Positions 1-9,702 of a DNA stretch of 64,000 nucleotides are shown one piece after another (positions within the stretch are counted from its first letter, which is position 1; the number at the start of each line of letters is the position of its first letter). Location of the stretch: NCBI GenBank assembly GCA_036250225.1, contig JAPZLL010000054.1, positions 62,001 to 126,000 of the forward strand, read 5' to 3'. A model generated the notes under the pieces. The model made no database searches and was not told the origin of the DNA. It saw only the letters and a program-made list of their open reading frames with translations. Source of the DNA: Cercophora sp. LCS_1. Taxonomy: Eukaryota > Ascomycota > Sordariomycetes > Sordariales > Lasiosphaeriaceae. The translations under genes and the position numbers were made by a program.

Positions 1-2
1 GG

Positions 3-368
3 GCGTTTGATGGTGTGCTCGAGTGGGATGGTGGTGGTTTGGCTGGTGGAGAGCTCGAGTTTGTTGCTGCTGCTGTTGCGCCGGAGCGAATGGGTGTTGT
101 TGGGGTTGCGTATCGCAGTGAGGAGAATGCTGATGTCAGGAGGGTGCTTGCTAGGATGGCTGAGGTAGGAAGGGTGCATCCTTCGCGGAGTGCTTTGCGT
201 TTTATGGAATCTGAAGACTTGGAGCGGTATAATTCCGAGAGCCAGTTGACGTTTGAGGCGCAGCACGTGGTTGGAGGCGGCCCTCGTGGGTTGGTTGCAA
301 AGATGGGAGATGAGTTTGAGCCGCCAGTGTTCAAGCTGCCGGGGCCAGCTTTTCCACCGAGTCGGTGA
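3..368 (+). CDS. 3' end of an unidentified gene running in from the left edge
   Basis: The frame is open from the first bases of the window to a TGA at 366-368, about 121 codons, so this looks like the C-terminal part of a gene whose start lies outside. No ATG near the edge is convincing. The piece is rich in Gly, Ala, Val and Glu with no repeats or membrane segment, and I recognise no domain. An F-box gene starts about 170 bp downstream on the same strand. It could be a chance open frame; continuity to the edge and plausible composition are the only support. Confidence 0.35.
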   Translation, partial: AFDGVLEWDGGGLAGGELEFVAAAVAPERMGVVGVAYRSEENADVRRVLARMAEVGRVHPSRSALRFMESEDLERYNSESQLTFEAQHVVGGGPRGLVAKMGDEFEPPVFKLPGPAFPPSR

Positions 369-539
369 GGGGGGAATTCACGGAATATTGATGCAAAATG
401 GATGCAAAGGGACCAATTGCAGGCACGTTGGCGGGTCATGAATCAGCTGACCAATGTTATTAGGCAGCCCTTCCAGCTTCATGCAGCAGACTTCCCCACT
501 TCAACAACCTGGAACTCATCACCACCACTAGAAGACAAA

Positions 540-1868
540 ATGGCGACAATCACCGACCTCCCAGCGGAGATCGTTGCACAGATAGCAAGGTCCATTAGGG
601 GGCCCCGTTCAAGTCTGCCCAGCCTTCGACTCGTTTGTCGACGTCTCTGTGACCAATCGACGCCCGTCTTCCTCTCAACCTTTTACTCGTCCATCACGCT
701 CAACTTTTGTACAGCATCACTCCAACGCCTCCGCCGCATCGCCTACGACGATGTCCTCCGCACCCAGGTCCGCCAAATCACCTTTTGCGAGCACGAAAAC
801 CGGCACCCAATCCCATCGCACCCTACATTCCACCTCCCTCAACACCCCTGCTCGCCCTCAACCCCACCATCCGCAAATACCTTCTTCACCGATTTTGTCA
901 CCAACCTCACGCGCCTCCCCAACCTCGTCCGCGTCGGTGTGCGCGATGACGGCAAACCCCATCCGGCGCCCCACGAGATTCCAACAGACTGCCTCTGTCT
1001 CATCCCGACCAACACGATCCACCTCGTTCTCATCGCGCTCTCAAGATCAGCCATCCCACTCAAGTCATTTGGCATGTGGCACGGTAGCCGCGGACACATG
1101 GGCTCTGGGCCTCTCCTCCCGGACGACGTTGCCCCATCGTTGTCGCCAACATGGTCAACGCACCTCATCGATCTGGCGCTGGAATGGTCGAAACGCCAGA
1201 CACATCTCACCGCGCCCCTCGTGCAGCTGGTGACGCATGCGACATCGCTACGGAGTCTACAGCTTGCCGACGCACCGACTGAGCTGCTCCTGGATTTGGA
1301 CAAAGCGATTGAGCCTGGGCAGATCAGGCTGGAGAGGTTGGAGGTTGCCAATTCCGCGTGGGATATGCGCACGGAGCATTTCCTCACGCTCATCAACAAG
1401 TTCCAAGACACGCTAGAGTATCTACTTCTAGCCTCGGTTCGACTGGATGACGGCACGAGCTGGAAGGGTGTGATAGCTGACTGGGCGGTGAGTCTGAAGC
1501 GTTTAAAGGGTGTTGGGTTCTGGAGGCTGCAGCACGTCTTGACGAGGCCCGGGAGTGGGAAGACGTTGGCGTTCGGGTGTGTTTTGGAGTGGGATGAGGC
1601 GCCCGAAGGGAAAGCTGAGTTTTCTCTGAAGGGAAGTGATGTGATTGGATTCAAGTATGTCGGAGAGCATGTTGGCAAGGTTCTGGGTAGGATTGCGAGC
1701 GCTTCGAAGGAGGCTACGTTGATGGGAGACCCTGATGGGACGGCGAAGGAGAGATTTGGCAATGAGATTGTGGTCGGAGGACGGTTGAGGGCGAGACGCG
1801 TGAAGCTTGCTCCCAAGCTTTCTGATATTTTGGGCGAAAATATGTCGCGGGTTTGGCATCGCTATTAA
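540..1868 (+). CDS. F-box domain protein
   Basis: Single-exon gene of 442 aa. Residues 5-45 form an F-box-like motif (DLPAEIVAQIARSI, then LRLVCRRLCDQS), the Skp1-binding module of SCF ubiquitin ligases. The rest has leucine-rich stretches expected of a substrate-recognition region, but no regular LRR or WD repeats can be seen. The ATG at 540 is chosen because it directly precedes the F-box; the frame is open 138 bp further upstream, but that part looks non-coding. The likely role is substrate recognition for ubiquitination, with unknown target. Fungal genomes carry many lineage-specific F-box genes, so no orthology is claimed. Confidence 0.75.
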   Translation: MATITDLPAEIVAQIARSIRGPRSSLPSLRLVCRRLCDQSTPVFLSTFYSSITLNFCTASLQRLRRIAYDDVLRTQVRQITFCEHENRHPIPSHPTFHLPQHPCSPSTPPSANTFFTDFVTNLTRLPNLVRVGVRDDGKPHPAPHEIPTDCLCLIPTNTIHLVLIALSRSAIPLKSFGMWHGSRGHMGSGPLLPDDVAPSLSPTWSTHLIDLALEWSKRQTHLTAPLVQLVTHATSLRSLQLADAPTELLLDLDKAIEPGQIRLERLEVANSAWDMRTEHFLTLINKFQDTLEYLLLASVRLDDGTSWKGVIADWAVSLKRLKGVGFWRLQHVLTRPGSGKTLAFGCVLEWDEAPEGKAEFSLKGSDVIGFKYVGEHVGKVLGRIASASKEATLMGDPDGTAKERFGNEIVVGGRLRARRVKLAPKLSDILGENMSRVWHRY

Positions 1869-2009
1869 AGGTCGACTGAAATTAGCACTGGGCAAGTGGT
1901 GGGGACAGTGGGTGGACAGAAGCGTCGCAAACATCCCCGGACTTGTGTGGCGACGTTTCTGCTCGGGCCAATCGCGTTTCTTTGGTACCCCAGAAGAGAT
2001 CTGATCAGA

Positions 2010-2330
2010 GAGCGGCAGAAAAACGACGAGTTGAGGCTCACAAACGGCTGGGTACATCAAAAAACGCCGCGAAACTTTAAAAAAGGGGCTTGGAACCTGA
2101 CCAGGCCAGCCAAATCCGACCAGAAGCGCCTCCTCGTTATTGACGGCCACAGCAGCCACGTTACGGCCGACTATATGTACGAAGCCTTTATCAACAACAT
2201 TCACCTTATCTACCTACCTACACACACCTCCCACGTCCTCCAGCCTTTGGATCTTTCAATCTTTAGCCCTCTCAAGCGCGCCTACCGCAAACGGCTGGAT
2301 CGCCTCCTCTCTATAGCCATATACGCGTTG
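2010..2330 (+). mobile_element. pogo/Fot1-type (DDE_1) transposase fragment
   Basis: The frame reads LLVIDGHSSH, then LIYLPTHTSHVLQPLDLSIF and FSPLKRAYRK. This is the signature around the second catalytic Asp of DDE_1-superfamily transposases (pogo/Fot1). Only about 90 residues are recognisable. The DNA-binding N-terminus and the rest of the catalytic core are missing, so it is a dead relic. It lies 140-460 bp after the F-box gene. No terminal inverted repeats were found around it. Confidence 0.7.
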
Positions 2331-2497
2331 CTGTACTCAAATAACCCTGCATGTAGTTACGAATTAGCTTCCTTTAGTAACCTCGAACTAGCCGCTGGCC
2401 AGCCGAAAGCGGAAGAATCGTTGGGAACCCAGGTCGTCGTCTACTTTCAATTGATCACACCCCCAACCGCCGTTCCGCTGCTTGCTGTCTCGTCAAC

Positions 2498-2962
2498 CTA
2501 CGCAAGGTTGATGGGGTCGGAGCCGAGCCGTATCTGCGCCAGGGGTTCGTCCTCGCCTTCATCAAAGGCAGCTCTACTTCTCTTGCCGAGGATCTTGGAG
2601 AGGTCGCAGCCGGTTGTATCGACCTCAAAATACGCAGAGTTATCGTCAGGGTGAAGCACGTCGTCTGGGTGCCATGGAATATAGTCGTTCTTGTTCTTCT
2701 CTTTGTACTCGGTAAACCACACGTTCCACGTCTTGGCACCCTTTCCATCCTCAGCCACCATGCATATGTTGCAGGACTCATTCTCGATCTCCTCCTTTAG
2801 GGTCTCCTGGTCGTATTGCTTAGCTAGTTCCAGTACTTTAGCTGTAGTTTCCGGCGCGACAAGTGTAGTGCTGTTACTGCGAGGCCGGTAGGAATTTTCC
2901 ATTAGCTCCTGATCTTCGTCATCCCTGTCATCGCCAGGTTTAGGGTTTTCCGTCCCGTGCAT
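2498..2962 (-). CDS. Short hypothetical ORF in the transposon-rich zone
   Basis: A 154-aa ORF with ATG at 2962 and stop at 2498. It is acidic and hydrophilic, with a Cys pair (CNIC) in the middle and a KRSRAAFDE-like basic patch near the end. No domain is recognised. Composition is protein-like rather than random, but it sits between two transposon relics, so it may be a remnant of an element's accessory ORF or of a host gene. AT-rich DNA (2970-3260) with no visible gene lies upstream of its start. Confidence 0.3.
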   Translation of the reverse strand: MHGTENPKPGDDRDDEDQELMENSYRPRSNSTTLVAPETTAKVLELAKQYDQETLKEEIENESCNICMVAEDGKGAKTWNVWFTEYKEKNKNDYIPWHPDDVLHPDDNSAYFEVDTTGCDLSKILGKRSRAAFDEGEDEPLAQIRLGSDPINLA

Positions 2963-3264
2963 TTGCGATGTAATGCTTCAGTTCTAACTATCACAATATC
3001 ACAACTAATACTGTATTAAACACCCTTAGTATTATAGATTACTTATATTTGGTATAAGTTTGCTGCGGATTTTATTGTTTTAAGGAACATTAAATAAGAA
3101 TTCCTTTCTTCACTTTCTTTTCTCCCTTTCTCCTTTTCCTTCTTCTTTTTCTTCTTATCCTTCTCCCAAGTGGTCGGGAGGGTGGAGTGTTGGAAAATAA
3201 TAAACTAGAGATAATATAAGGAGCCTACTTAAAAAGATAACCCCCTTATCGAACAGAATAACGA
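2963..3264. other. AT-rich spacer, no gene seen
   Basis: A low-GC stretch with pyrimidine runs (CTTTCTTTTC-like) and many TA dinucleotides, sandwiched between relic ORFs. The composition suits RIP-decayed repeat DNA. Nothing else is supported. Confidence 0.4.
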
Positions 3265-3701
3265 TTACGGATTACACCGCAAGCTTAGCTGAAGTGTGTG
3301 GGGTAGTGACTGGGCCTGAATGATGGACAGATACCGTACGACAACCAACCCAAGCTCTCGGGGGAAATAGCGTTGGATAACCTTGGCCTTGCCATGAAGT
3401 TGGTAGCCCTTGTAATAAGCAAACACCGGGTAGGCCATCTTGTGTTCAATGAAGATGTTCCGGAGATTGCCGTACTGCGTATTTGTGTGCCGTAGGCCGA
3501 GGAGTTCCGTCGTACGAGGCCGCTGCCCACCAAGGAGATATATGGCCACCAGAAGAAGCTCCCGGAACTGGTGGACTTTTTGGAAATAGAGTTCAATAGC
3601 TTATTCCACCTGTTCTCCGGTAGGATGGCCTTGACCTCTGGAATCTTGAACAGGTCGAACCAAGGTCGAATTGTAGCCTCGTTGGCGCTATTGACACGCA
3701 C
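3265..3701 (-). pseudogene. Telomere-linked RecQ helicase-like (TLH type) fragment, frameshifted
   Basis: Two overlapping minus frames make one broken coding sequence. The first reads RPWFDLFKIPEVKAILPENRW from 3701; near 3575 the frame changes and continues FRELLLVAIYLLGGQRPR, TTELLGLRHTNTQYGNLRNI and VFAYYKGYQLHGKAKVIQRY. The block GxRxTELLxLRHxNTxxxxxRNIFIE followed by a YYKGYQxxGKxKxIxRYxPRELG-like segment is the conserved region upstream of the helicase motifs in fungal telomere-linked RecQ-like proteins. No helicase motifs are present, so this is a fragment. If the assignment is right it hints at subtelomeric ancestry for this zone, though short copies also occur internally. Confidence 0.5.
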
Positions 3702-3705
3702 CGAA

Positions 3706-3860
3706 TCAACTAGTCTGGCCTTCTGGGTCTTGAAGAAGGGGTGCTCGGGTGGAGGGGGGGATGGCCCATCTGCGAGCGGCTAAGGATTTGTTGCCAGTCT
3801 TGACGGCTTCGCCGCAAGCATTGCGCAGGTCTCCTTCGGTATACTGGAAGCCCATTGAAT
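3706..3860 (-). pseudogene. Small coding-like remnant
   Basis: A minus frame of about 50 codons ending in TGA at 3706-3708 reads YTEGDLRNACGEAVKTGNKS and then LAARRWAIPPSTRAPLL. It looks like genuine protein sequence but matches no family I can name. It lies immediately upstream of the TLH-like fragment in the same orientation and may belong to the same decayed gene or to a separate insertion. Confidence 0.2.
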
Positions 3861-4147
3861 GAAGGAAGAGGATTGAAAAAGAATTGATTGAAAAAGAGGT
3901 GTTTTATATCGGGGCAGCTGGTCTGATTGTGCTGCAAGCCCATGTAAGTGGCAGTCGCGGCTTCAGGGGGGTGGCGGCTTCAGGGGTCCTCAACTTACCT
4001 GCCCTCGACTTCTTTGTGCAAATATCATCCCAATTTGCAACACCCTTAACTTTTTTTTTTATTTTTAGCTCTGTTCGGCACTTCACTCCAGGAAGAGAAT
4101 ATTCCACACACTCCCCGTTTCCAATCTTTCAGTTAGTTGCTGTTGTT

Positions 4148-4833
4148 TCACAATAACGGTAACGGTGGAGGAATGTGCGGTTGTTGCTTTGCGCTGCAGC
4201 AGCAAAGCGTGTTGCTGCTGACGAAATACTCCGGGCCGTAAGATATGAAGACTTGCTGCCCGGCCTTAAGCTTTTGAGGGTGCCAAAAGTAACAGCTGTT
4301 ATTCTGCCAATCTGCTGAGTGCTGGCCTGTACGTTTGGCTTACAATGTGAGTTCAAAAACCTCGTCCAGTTGCCGTAGATCTCGGCGTTTACCAACACCT
4401 GGTTAGACTTATGGGGGTTATCCCGCGCCCGAAGAGCATACAGATAGCAGATTATTTCCATAGCCTCTACGTCGTAGGGCAGGAGCTCACCCAAGTACAT
4501 CCCTATCCATACGCCCTTTCCAATTTCCTTGCCGGGCCGCACAAAGACCCCGATGCCCATGTTTGGTGTCTCCTTGAGCTCAACCAGCTCTTGTTCGACA
4601 CACTCAACACCTTTTTTGAATTCATTGAAGCATTTGGCGCCACATGACTTCGATGTATAGTGCCCGCCGCATATAAGGCATTTTAGCATACGGTTGTATG
4701 GAAAGAGAATATCCTCTCGACTTCTCTTTATCCAATTATTTCTTTTATATATGTAATCCGAAATCTTAATCACGCTATTTACAACATATATTGCTGTTCT
4801 ATCTTGGCTCCATGCGTGAAATTTATCAGCCAC
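4148..4833 (-). pseudogene. SET-domain protein, frameshifted relic
   Basis: From an ATG at 4833 the frame has a Cys-rich segment (CLICGGHYTSKSCGAKC) and then a SET domain: GIGVFVRPGKEIGKGVWIG, MYLGELLP, then NWTRFLNSHCKPNV, the variant of the NHSCxPN cofactor motif. Near 4278 the frame must change by one base, after which QKLKAGQQVFISYGPEYF continues the SET fold and a CCCS post-SET-like Cys cluster follows, ending at TGA 4148-4150. SET proteins methylate protein lysines using S-adenosylmethionine. The frameshift within the last core motif makes it non-functional unless it is a sequence error. Orphan SET genes are often spread among fungal repeats. Confidence 0.55.
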
Positions 4834-6187
4834 AACGGGGTAACTGTGCTTTACTTGTATGCTAGACTCTGAACGCGTAGCTTTGTAGACTGATATAGAG
4901 TTTCGTATAGTACAGTACTGTATGCTTCTTCTTTAGCTTTTTCTGGGGAAGTCAACCGCATATACTGAGGTGGGCGCATATGCTGACAACGGGGCAAAAG
5001 GATGAGATGGCGATGATTGATTGAGATGACGACGCTTGAGGACGACTTTCTTGATGTCTTACTTGGACAATGTTCATTTAAAGTCTCCTTTACAATACAG
5101 CTAGGAGCGAAACCGGCGTCCGGTCATGCAAACTCTTTTCTGTTTTTGGGTACGGACCAGCGGTACTTAGAGACATCTAGATACATTGTGGCGCTAATAA
5201 TGGCTGACATTTGCCGCTCTATGTATGCTGACATTCTCGACGGAACAAGTAGTGCGAGGTATATAGAGCTTTGCGGCGCTTACATGATTTCTTTCACAGT
5301 GCAATGATACGGACATGTACCTGACTATTCCAGCAGGCACCCGTAATTTCCTCTTCACCCAACTCAGTTCGCCTCTTTCTCGTCTTAGTTTCCTTAGTTC
5401 ATTTTCCACAACGCATTTCCCGCATACGCAGATGGAGACGCTATGAGGGTTCCGCTCCCTCTTTCAGGCGTTCCCCAATCGCTAAACCTCGAACAGAATG
5501 GACCAGGGACAAAATACGGAATGTTGGAACAACGAGATTCTCAGGCGAACTACCATGGTAAGGTAAGAACAACCCTACTGAGTCGACCTCTGCTCGCAGC
5601 TAACCGTCTAGAGTCTATCGCTCAAGACGCTATAGGGGTCTCTGCTAACCGTGGTGCGCACCACTGCCCAACCCATAATCCGGAGTTTTCAATTGCTAAG
5701 CCCGTCACTTTAGCCCTTCGACTACGTTCCAAATCAGACTTGTGCATCAGCCCTACATTGATGGGTCTAAACTTTTTGATCCACTAACCAAGAACTAGAA
5801 GGCAATAAGCCGGGGGGCTGGCATGGTTCGATGAATCGGATTGCAACCTTACACCTTGGCATAGGTTTGCCGGAAAGCCGAGCCGGCGCGAGCAGATCGC
5901 TCTGCTTTAACTCCAGGCTCTCCTTGGGTCAGCATTGCGACTGAGAATATCTCTTCAGCTGCTATTGCGACGGCTGGTCTCTTACGCCAATGATTGAGAT
6001 AAGTTATCGTTAGGCGGCCTCTCCTGTCCTCCCTTGGGCGGGCCGATCTGATACTGGACAAACTTGCCAATGTCTATCGCTTCTCCTTAAGAAGTAATAA
6101 TGCGCTCCTTGACAACTGTGGGGATCACCACCTCTATGGGACTAAGATGAGCCATTACAGCGGGTCTCTGGTCAAATCGGAGACCCC
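4834..6187. other. No gene recognised between SET relic and zinc-finger gene
   Basis: Both strands have only short unconvincing frames. Bases 4834-5010 are AT-rich; 5440-5790 holds a 114-codon plus-strand frame with no recognisable motif. I see no intact transposon ends. It probably is decayed repeat DNA. Confidence 0.4.
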
Positions 6188-6757
6188 TCAGTCTTCATAT
6201 TGCTGGCAATATCCTCTCTTACAGCCTTCACATAAATCTGACCTGTGCGGTGGCCTGTCTAACCACTCTCTGTGCGGCGGCGTGTCAACAGCAACTCTTG
6301 CCCACTTCTTTAGTCTGAATGCCACTCGTTCAACATAGACATTCACATCGATCTGCATTCTTCCCAGCTCGCCACATGTTTTGCACTCTTGATTGAACAC
6401 CCGAGCGTTATAGCCGTTGCCAGGGTATTTGCGGATGACAATACAAACCTTTTTGCTCCCCCAGCCCTTCTGGACACTGAGTCACACGTCAGGGCGAGTC
6501 AACTTAGGGGTTTTTAGGTGAAGACTAGACAATGTTTACCATTTATTGTTCTCGCAGGTGAACGATCCCATAACGAAGGTGGAGTAATCATCAATCGGTT
6601 TTTGCTTGCCTGTGATGAAGGCAGGCGTGGGCTTGATGGAACCACGTAAAGCGCCCAATACCTTTCCGTGAAAGTGAGGAAAGATAGCGACGGGCGCCTT
6701 TGTACCGGGTACGGCCCTGGGTTTATTGGGCTTTGACTTCAATTTGGGGCCGGCCAT
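6188..6757 (-). CDS. 3CxxC-type zinc-finger protein, two exons, intact
   Basis: Exons 6757-6540 and 6476-6188, joined by a 63-bp intron (GTAAAC donor, CTGAC branch, CTCAG acceptor), give 168 aa with phase kept across the junction. The zinc-binding Cys pattern of the zf-3CxxC family is visible: a FTCENNKC pair spanning the splice site, FNQECKTCGELG, and LCEGCKRGYC near the end, with YVERVAFRLKKW between. The family is small and fungal; its molecular role is poorly known. The ATG at 6757 (MAGPKLKS) is chosen because upstream codons run into an LTR at 6813-7043. It is the only evidently intact gene in the surrounding transposon zone. The LTR insertion 56 bp upstream of the ATG may supply or disrupt its promoter. 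Confidence 0.8.
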
Positions 6758-6807
6758 AACTGCTGAGTTGACCTGCTCGGAGATAGATAATGGCTCGAAG
6801 AGAGGAG

Positions 6808-7048
6808 ACGAGTGTCGACTTTGGCTCTCAACAGCGAAAAGACACGCGATATACGCGATAATAGGTCGTTGGCCGTGGCCAAAACAATTGCTCAATTGAT
6901 TGAAGTTATCGTCGTTGTGTTCGAAAAACCAGTGACCATCATTGTGGGGATTTCCGACCGTTACCCCTCTTTCTGGATGGCCGGCACCAGCCTCTGGCGG
7001 CTTACCCAGCCACGAACACGGCTTATTCCGTCGCCCGTTGACAACGAG
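6808..7048. repeat. Solo LTR with 5-bp target-site duplication
   Basis: Bases 6813-7043 (231 bp) start TGTCGAC and end GTTGACA, giving TG...CA ends and a short imperfect inverted repeat, as in LTRs. They are flanked on both sides by ACGAG (6808-6812 and 7044-7048), a perfect 5-bp target duplication. A second copy at 13038-13257 in the same orientation differs by a few substitutions and small deletions (8 nt, 2 nt, 1 nt). No gag or pol is present between the ends, so this is a solo LTR left by recombination. A TATA-like GATATACGCGATAATA lies inside. Confidence 0.75.
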
Positions 7049-7289
7049 CCCCGCTTCGTAGATGGGCTCCAGATGTATCACCCCAAAAAGCCTTTGGTCG
7101 CCCAGCCATTTGTTGCGCGCCGCAACAGCTCGTTCACCACCCTAAAATCGACACCATGAACTTCCCTTTCCTTCTTCGGAACTAAGCGTTTGCCGCCTTG
7201 GCCTGAGCCGGACTGAGCCAGACTGAGCGAGGGGGTCACAGTTCTGGGCTGCCTCGGCTACAGTTGCCACGGGTCTAAAATGGCGGTGG

Positions 7290-7430
7290 AGTTACGAGGA
7301 CCCAGTTTTGGGACCTCTACTACCACCACTCTACTCGCCCGACTTGAACCCGATCGAGGAGTTCTTTGGAGAGTTGAAGATGTACATCAGACAGGCTTGG
7401 TATGAGTATATTGCACTGCTAAGAGGCGAC
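7290..7430 (+). mobile_element. Tc1/mariner-type (DDE_3) transposase C-terminal fragment
   Basis: The frame reads LYSPDLNPIEEFFGELKMYI, the conserved block carrying the third acidic catalytic residue (SPDLNPIE) of Tc1/mariner/IS630 transposases, followed by RQAWYEY. Nothing recognisable of the first two catalytic blocks is found upstream, where sequence from 7160 is unrelated and GAG/CTGAGC-rich. It runs into a decayed tandem repeat at 7486. It is a dead fragment. Confidence 0.65.
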
Positions 7431-7485
7431 AGTGCCCTAATGGCCCGAATCCTGGACCACGGCCTCAAATTTTGGCCCAGAATAT

Positions 7486-7690
7486 ACCAGTACATGCCCT
7501 GGGATGGTACACAATACCCCAGCTCGGAATTTTAGATGGTACAACCCCAGCTTGTAATTCGGGGATGGTACATAATATACCAGCACCGATGGGATGGTAC
7601 ATAGTATCCCAGCCCGAAACTTGAACAGCACCGATGGGATGTCCCACAGTATACTAGTACATGATAGGATGTCTTAGAATATACCAGTAT
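7486..7690. repeat. Degenerate minisatellite (GATGGTACATAAT / ATACCAG motifs)
   Basis: Variants of GGGATGGTACATAATATCCCAGC and of GCACCGATGGGATG-type words recur about every 30-70 bp, with insertions and point changes between copies. The array is too diverged to fix a unit length by eye. It follows the transposase fragment directly. Confidence 0.5.
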
Positions 7691-7699
7691 ATGCCCTCG

Positions 7700-8461
7700 G
7701 ATAGGTGCGCATCCCTACAGCGTTACAGTTTGCTAATGTGCTCTCTCAGAAATATGGGATTCCATTGCAGGAAAGGTGTCGCTTCCTTGGGAGGAGGTAG
7801 AGACCGTATTCTGATACTTATACCGAGCACGACCAAATGCTCTCGCTTATAAACAATATAGACAGCCTTGTCCATTTACAGCTCTTTTTTTCCGTTTGCC
7901 AAGACTCTAGAACTGAAGATGTCGTTTGGTAGACTTTGCAGCTTGAAGCAATTACAGTACGATAAGGTCTATGTGGTAGGAGGTTCTGTTAGAAGCACGG
8001 CACCTTTTATCCACGTGTGTGTTTGAGAAGGAGCTGTATTGTGATGTGTATGTGTAAGCTTGTCCTCATGTGTCTGACTTTCTGGCTCGGCCAGAAAGTC
8101 CTATTTTATAGACCTCTTTGCATAAACCAACTATCATCTATCTAACAAAGCCTCAGCGGACGATGAGGCAGCGGTCGAAAAATAGTGTTGTTCCCAGTGG
8201 GACCCACTGTGGTGGGCCCACTCTAAGATAGTTGCGTTGTTTCTCAGGCTCTTCTTCTCTTCATTATATCGTAAATAAGCCCCTTGCCTGGGATTATATT
8301 CCACATGCTTGAAGACAATCTATTGATATCGTGAGCATAGCGTAGGGAAGAGGGAAAGAAATGGAGTACGCGGCAAGTATTTCCCGCAACTATGGCCGGA
8401 GAGCTACCTTGGAACCCCTCGAGCAACAAGAGCATACCTCAAAATCACAAGCTAACACACC
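7700..8461. other. Spacer with two short palindromes
   Basis: No gene is seen. Bases 8195-8209 form a 15-bp palindrome (CAGTGGG A CCCACTG) and 8212-8221 the palindrome GTGGGCCCAC, two bases later. The remainder is AT-rich and featureless. Confidence 0.4.
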
Positions 8462-8755
8462 ATGACCACTACCACCTTTCCTAACGCAGGCGCCCGCTTC
8501 TGGGAGAAAACCTCGCTGAAATATTCCGAATTCCCCATCTCAGACCCAGACGGCCACCAGTGCATCCTGGAAAAAAAAACACTCACCTTCTTGAAACCGC
8601 CTCGCAAGACAGATGGCCCGACTTTTCAGACGGCGGAGGTTGAGTTACCTACGATAGAGACTACCAAAATTCCCGCCCGAAGAGGGCGTCACTTGGGAGC
8701 TGCTCAAAGACTTGGAACTGCGCAGGACCTGTCGCGATCTAGCCATACAACTGAG
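8462..8755 (+). pseudogene. Decayed hypothetical gene
   Basis: From ATG 8462 about 37 codons look coding (MTTTTFPNAGARFWEKTSL, then a DPDGHQCILE end). After a run of nine A at 8572-8580 the better frame shifts by one (HLLETASQDRWPDFSDGGG), and after a TAG near 8660 coding-like sequence resumes (FPPEEGVTWELLKDLELRRT, then CRDLAIQLSN and a stop). No intron of reasonable size and phase joins these pieces, so frameshifts are more likely. The family is not recognised. Confidence 0.3.
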
Positions 8756-9049
8756 CAACTGAACATGATAAGCAAGATACAAGTTACTTCGTGTTTCCTA
8801 GTATCATGGTTGACATAAGTAAGCATCATGGTAGCCACCATCAATTCATATCCATCGTGTCCCATAACTCTACAAGTACTTCAATTCTGGGAGTCTTACT
8901 TTCGAGTATCAATCCTTCTTCTATCATAAACCCAACCCTAGAGCGTCCTACTCTACGATATGTCATTCAACACAAGGTACCCCGTTACCCCGTACACAGG
9001 TTGTAACAGGTGGCTGATTGCTTGTGTGTGTATGTGTTCGCTCAATCAC

Positions 9050-9702
9050 CGTCCCGGCCAAGGCGACAGATCTCAACTCTTCCATCCTCCTCGACGATGC
9101 TCTTCATACGCACAGGCTACAGCAGCCTAATCGGCCGCCTCATGGGAATCCCCTTTCAGCTCCAGTGCGAGCTCCTCGAAGCGCTTCAGCCAAAGCCACC
9201 ACCTAGCCATGCTCAAACTGACCCCTGGGTGCCTTCTCTCCTTGTATAGCGTTCTAGGGGCTAGCACCTTTACTTCGAAATGCGACAGTGTATTGGTGGC
9301 GAAGGCGTTGAGGTAAATCTACTCGGCGACTAGCTTGGGGTCTAGCGTCTCGGACTCGTCCTTTTCATCATCTTGGTTGCCGAAGGGCTATGGAAAGTAT
9401 TAGGTTAGTTTTTATCTTGTAATACCCACGGATAAGGTTGAATGGAGTTGGTATACGCACCGACCCATGCTTCTCTTACAAGCGCTAATAGCAGAGGGAG
9501 ATCTCTCCAGATACGCCGGTCTCTCTATTATACATGTGTTACTGAGTATAGTGAATAAAATGAAGGAGGTCGCACTTACACCCCACAGGGACAGCGATGC
9601 TGTCGCTCGCAGACGTAGCTCCTCTAGGAGCGTTACGACCGAATTCTGCTCGGCCATTGTTATGGTACCTTTGGGACCGGCGATCGTCGACGGGGAAGCC
9701 AT
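9050..9702 (-). pseudogene. DUF3632-like gene with two in-frame TAG stops
   Basis: One minus frame runs from ATG 9702 (MASPSTIAGPKGTITMAEQN) through a possible intron with GTGGGT donor and CATAG acceptor near 9415-9375, then IYLNAFATNTLSHFEV and RWWLWLKRFEELALELKGD. The last block resembles the C-terminal end of fungal DUF3632 proteins, but this is recognition by eye only. TAG codons at 9319-9321 and 9127-9129 lie exactly in the same frame. Both could come from CAG by a single C-to-T change, the RIP-preferred CpA context. An intron with GTAAGT near 9575 may also be present. Function is presumably lost. Confidence 0.35.

Noticed and set aside
839..1816. 325-codon minus-strand ORF opposite the F-box gene
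   Set aside because: It lies antisense to a clear F-box coding sequence, has no motif, and is a by-product of codon bias.
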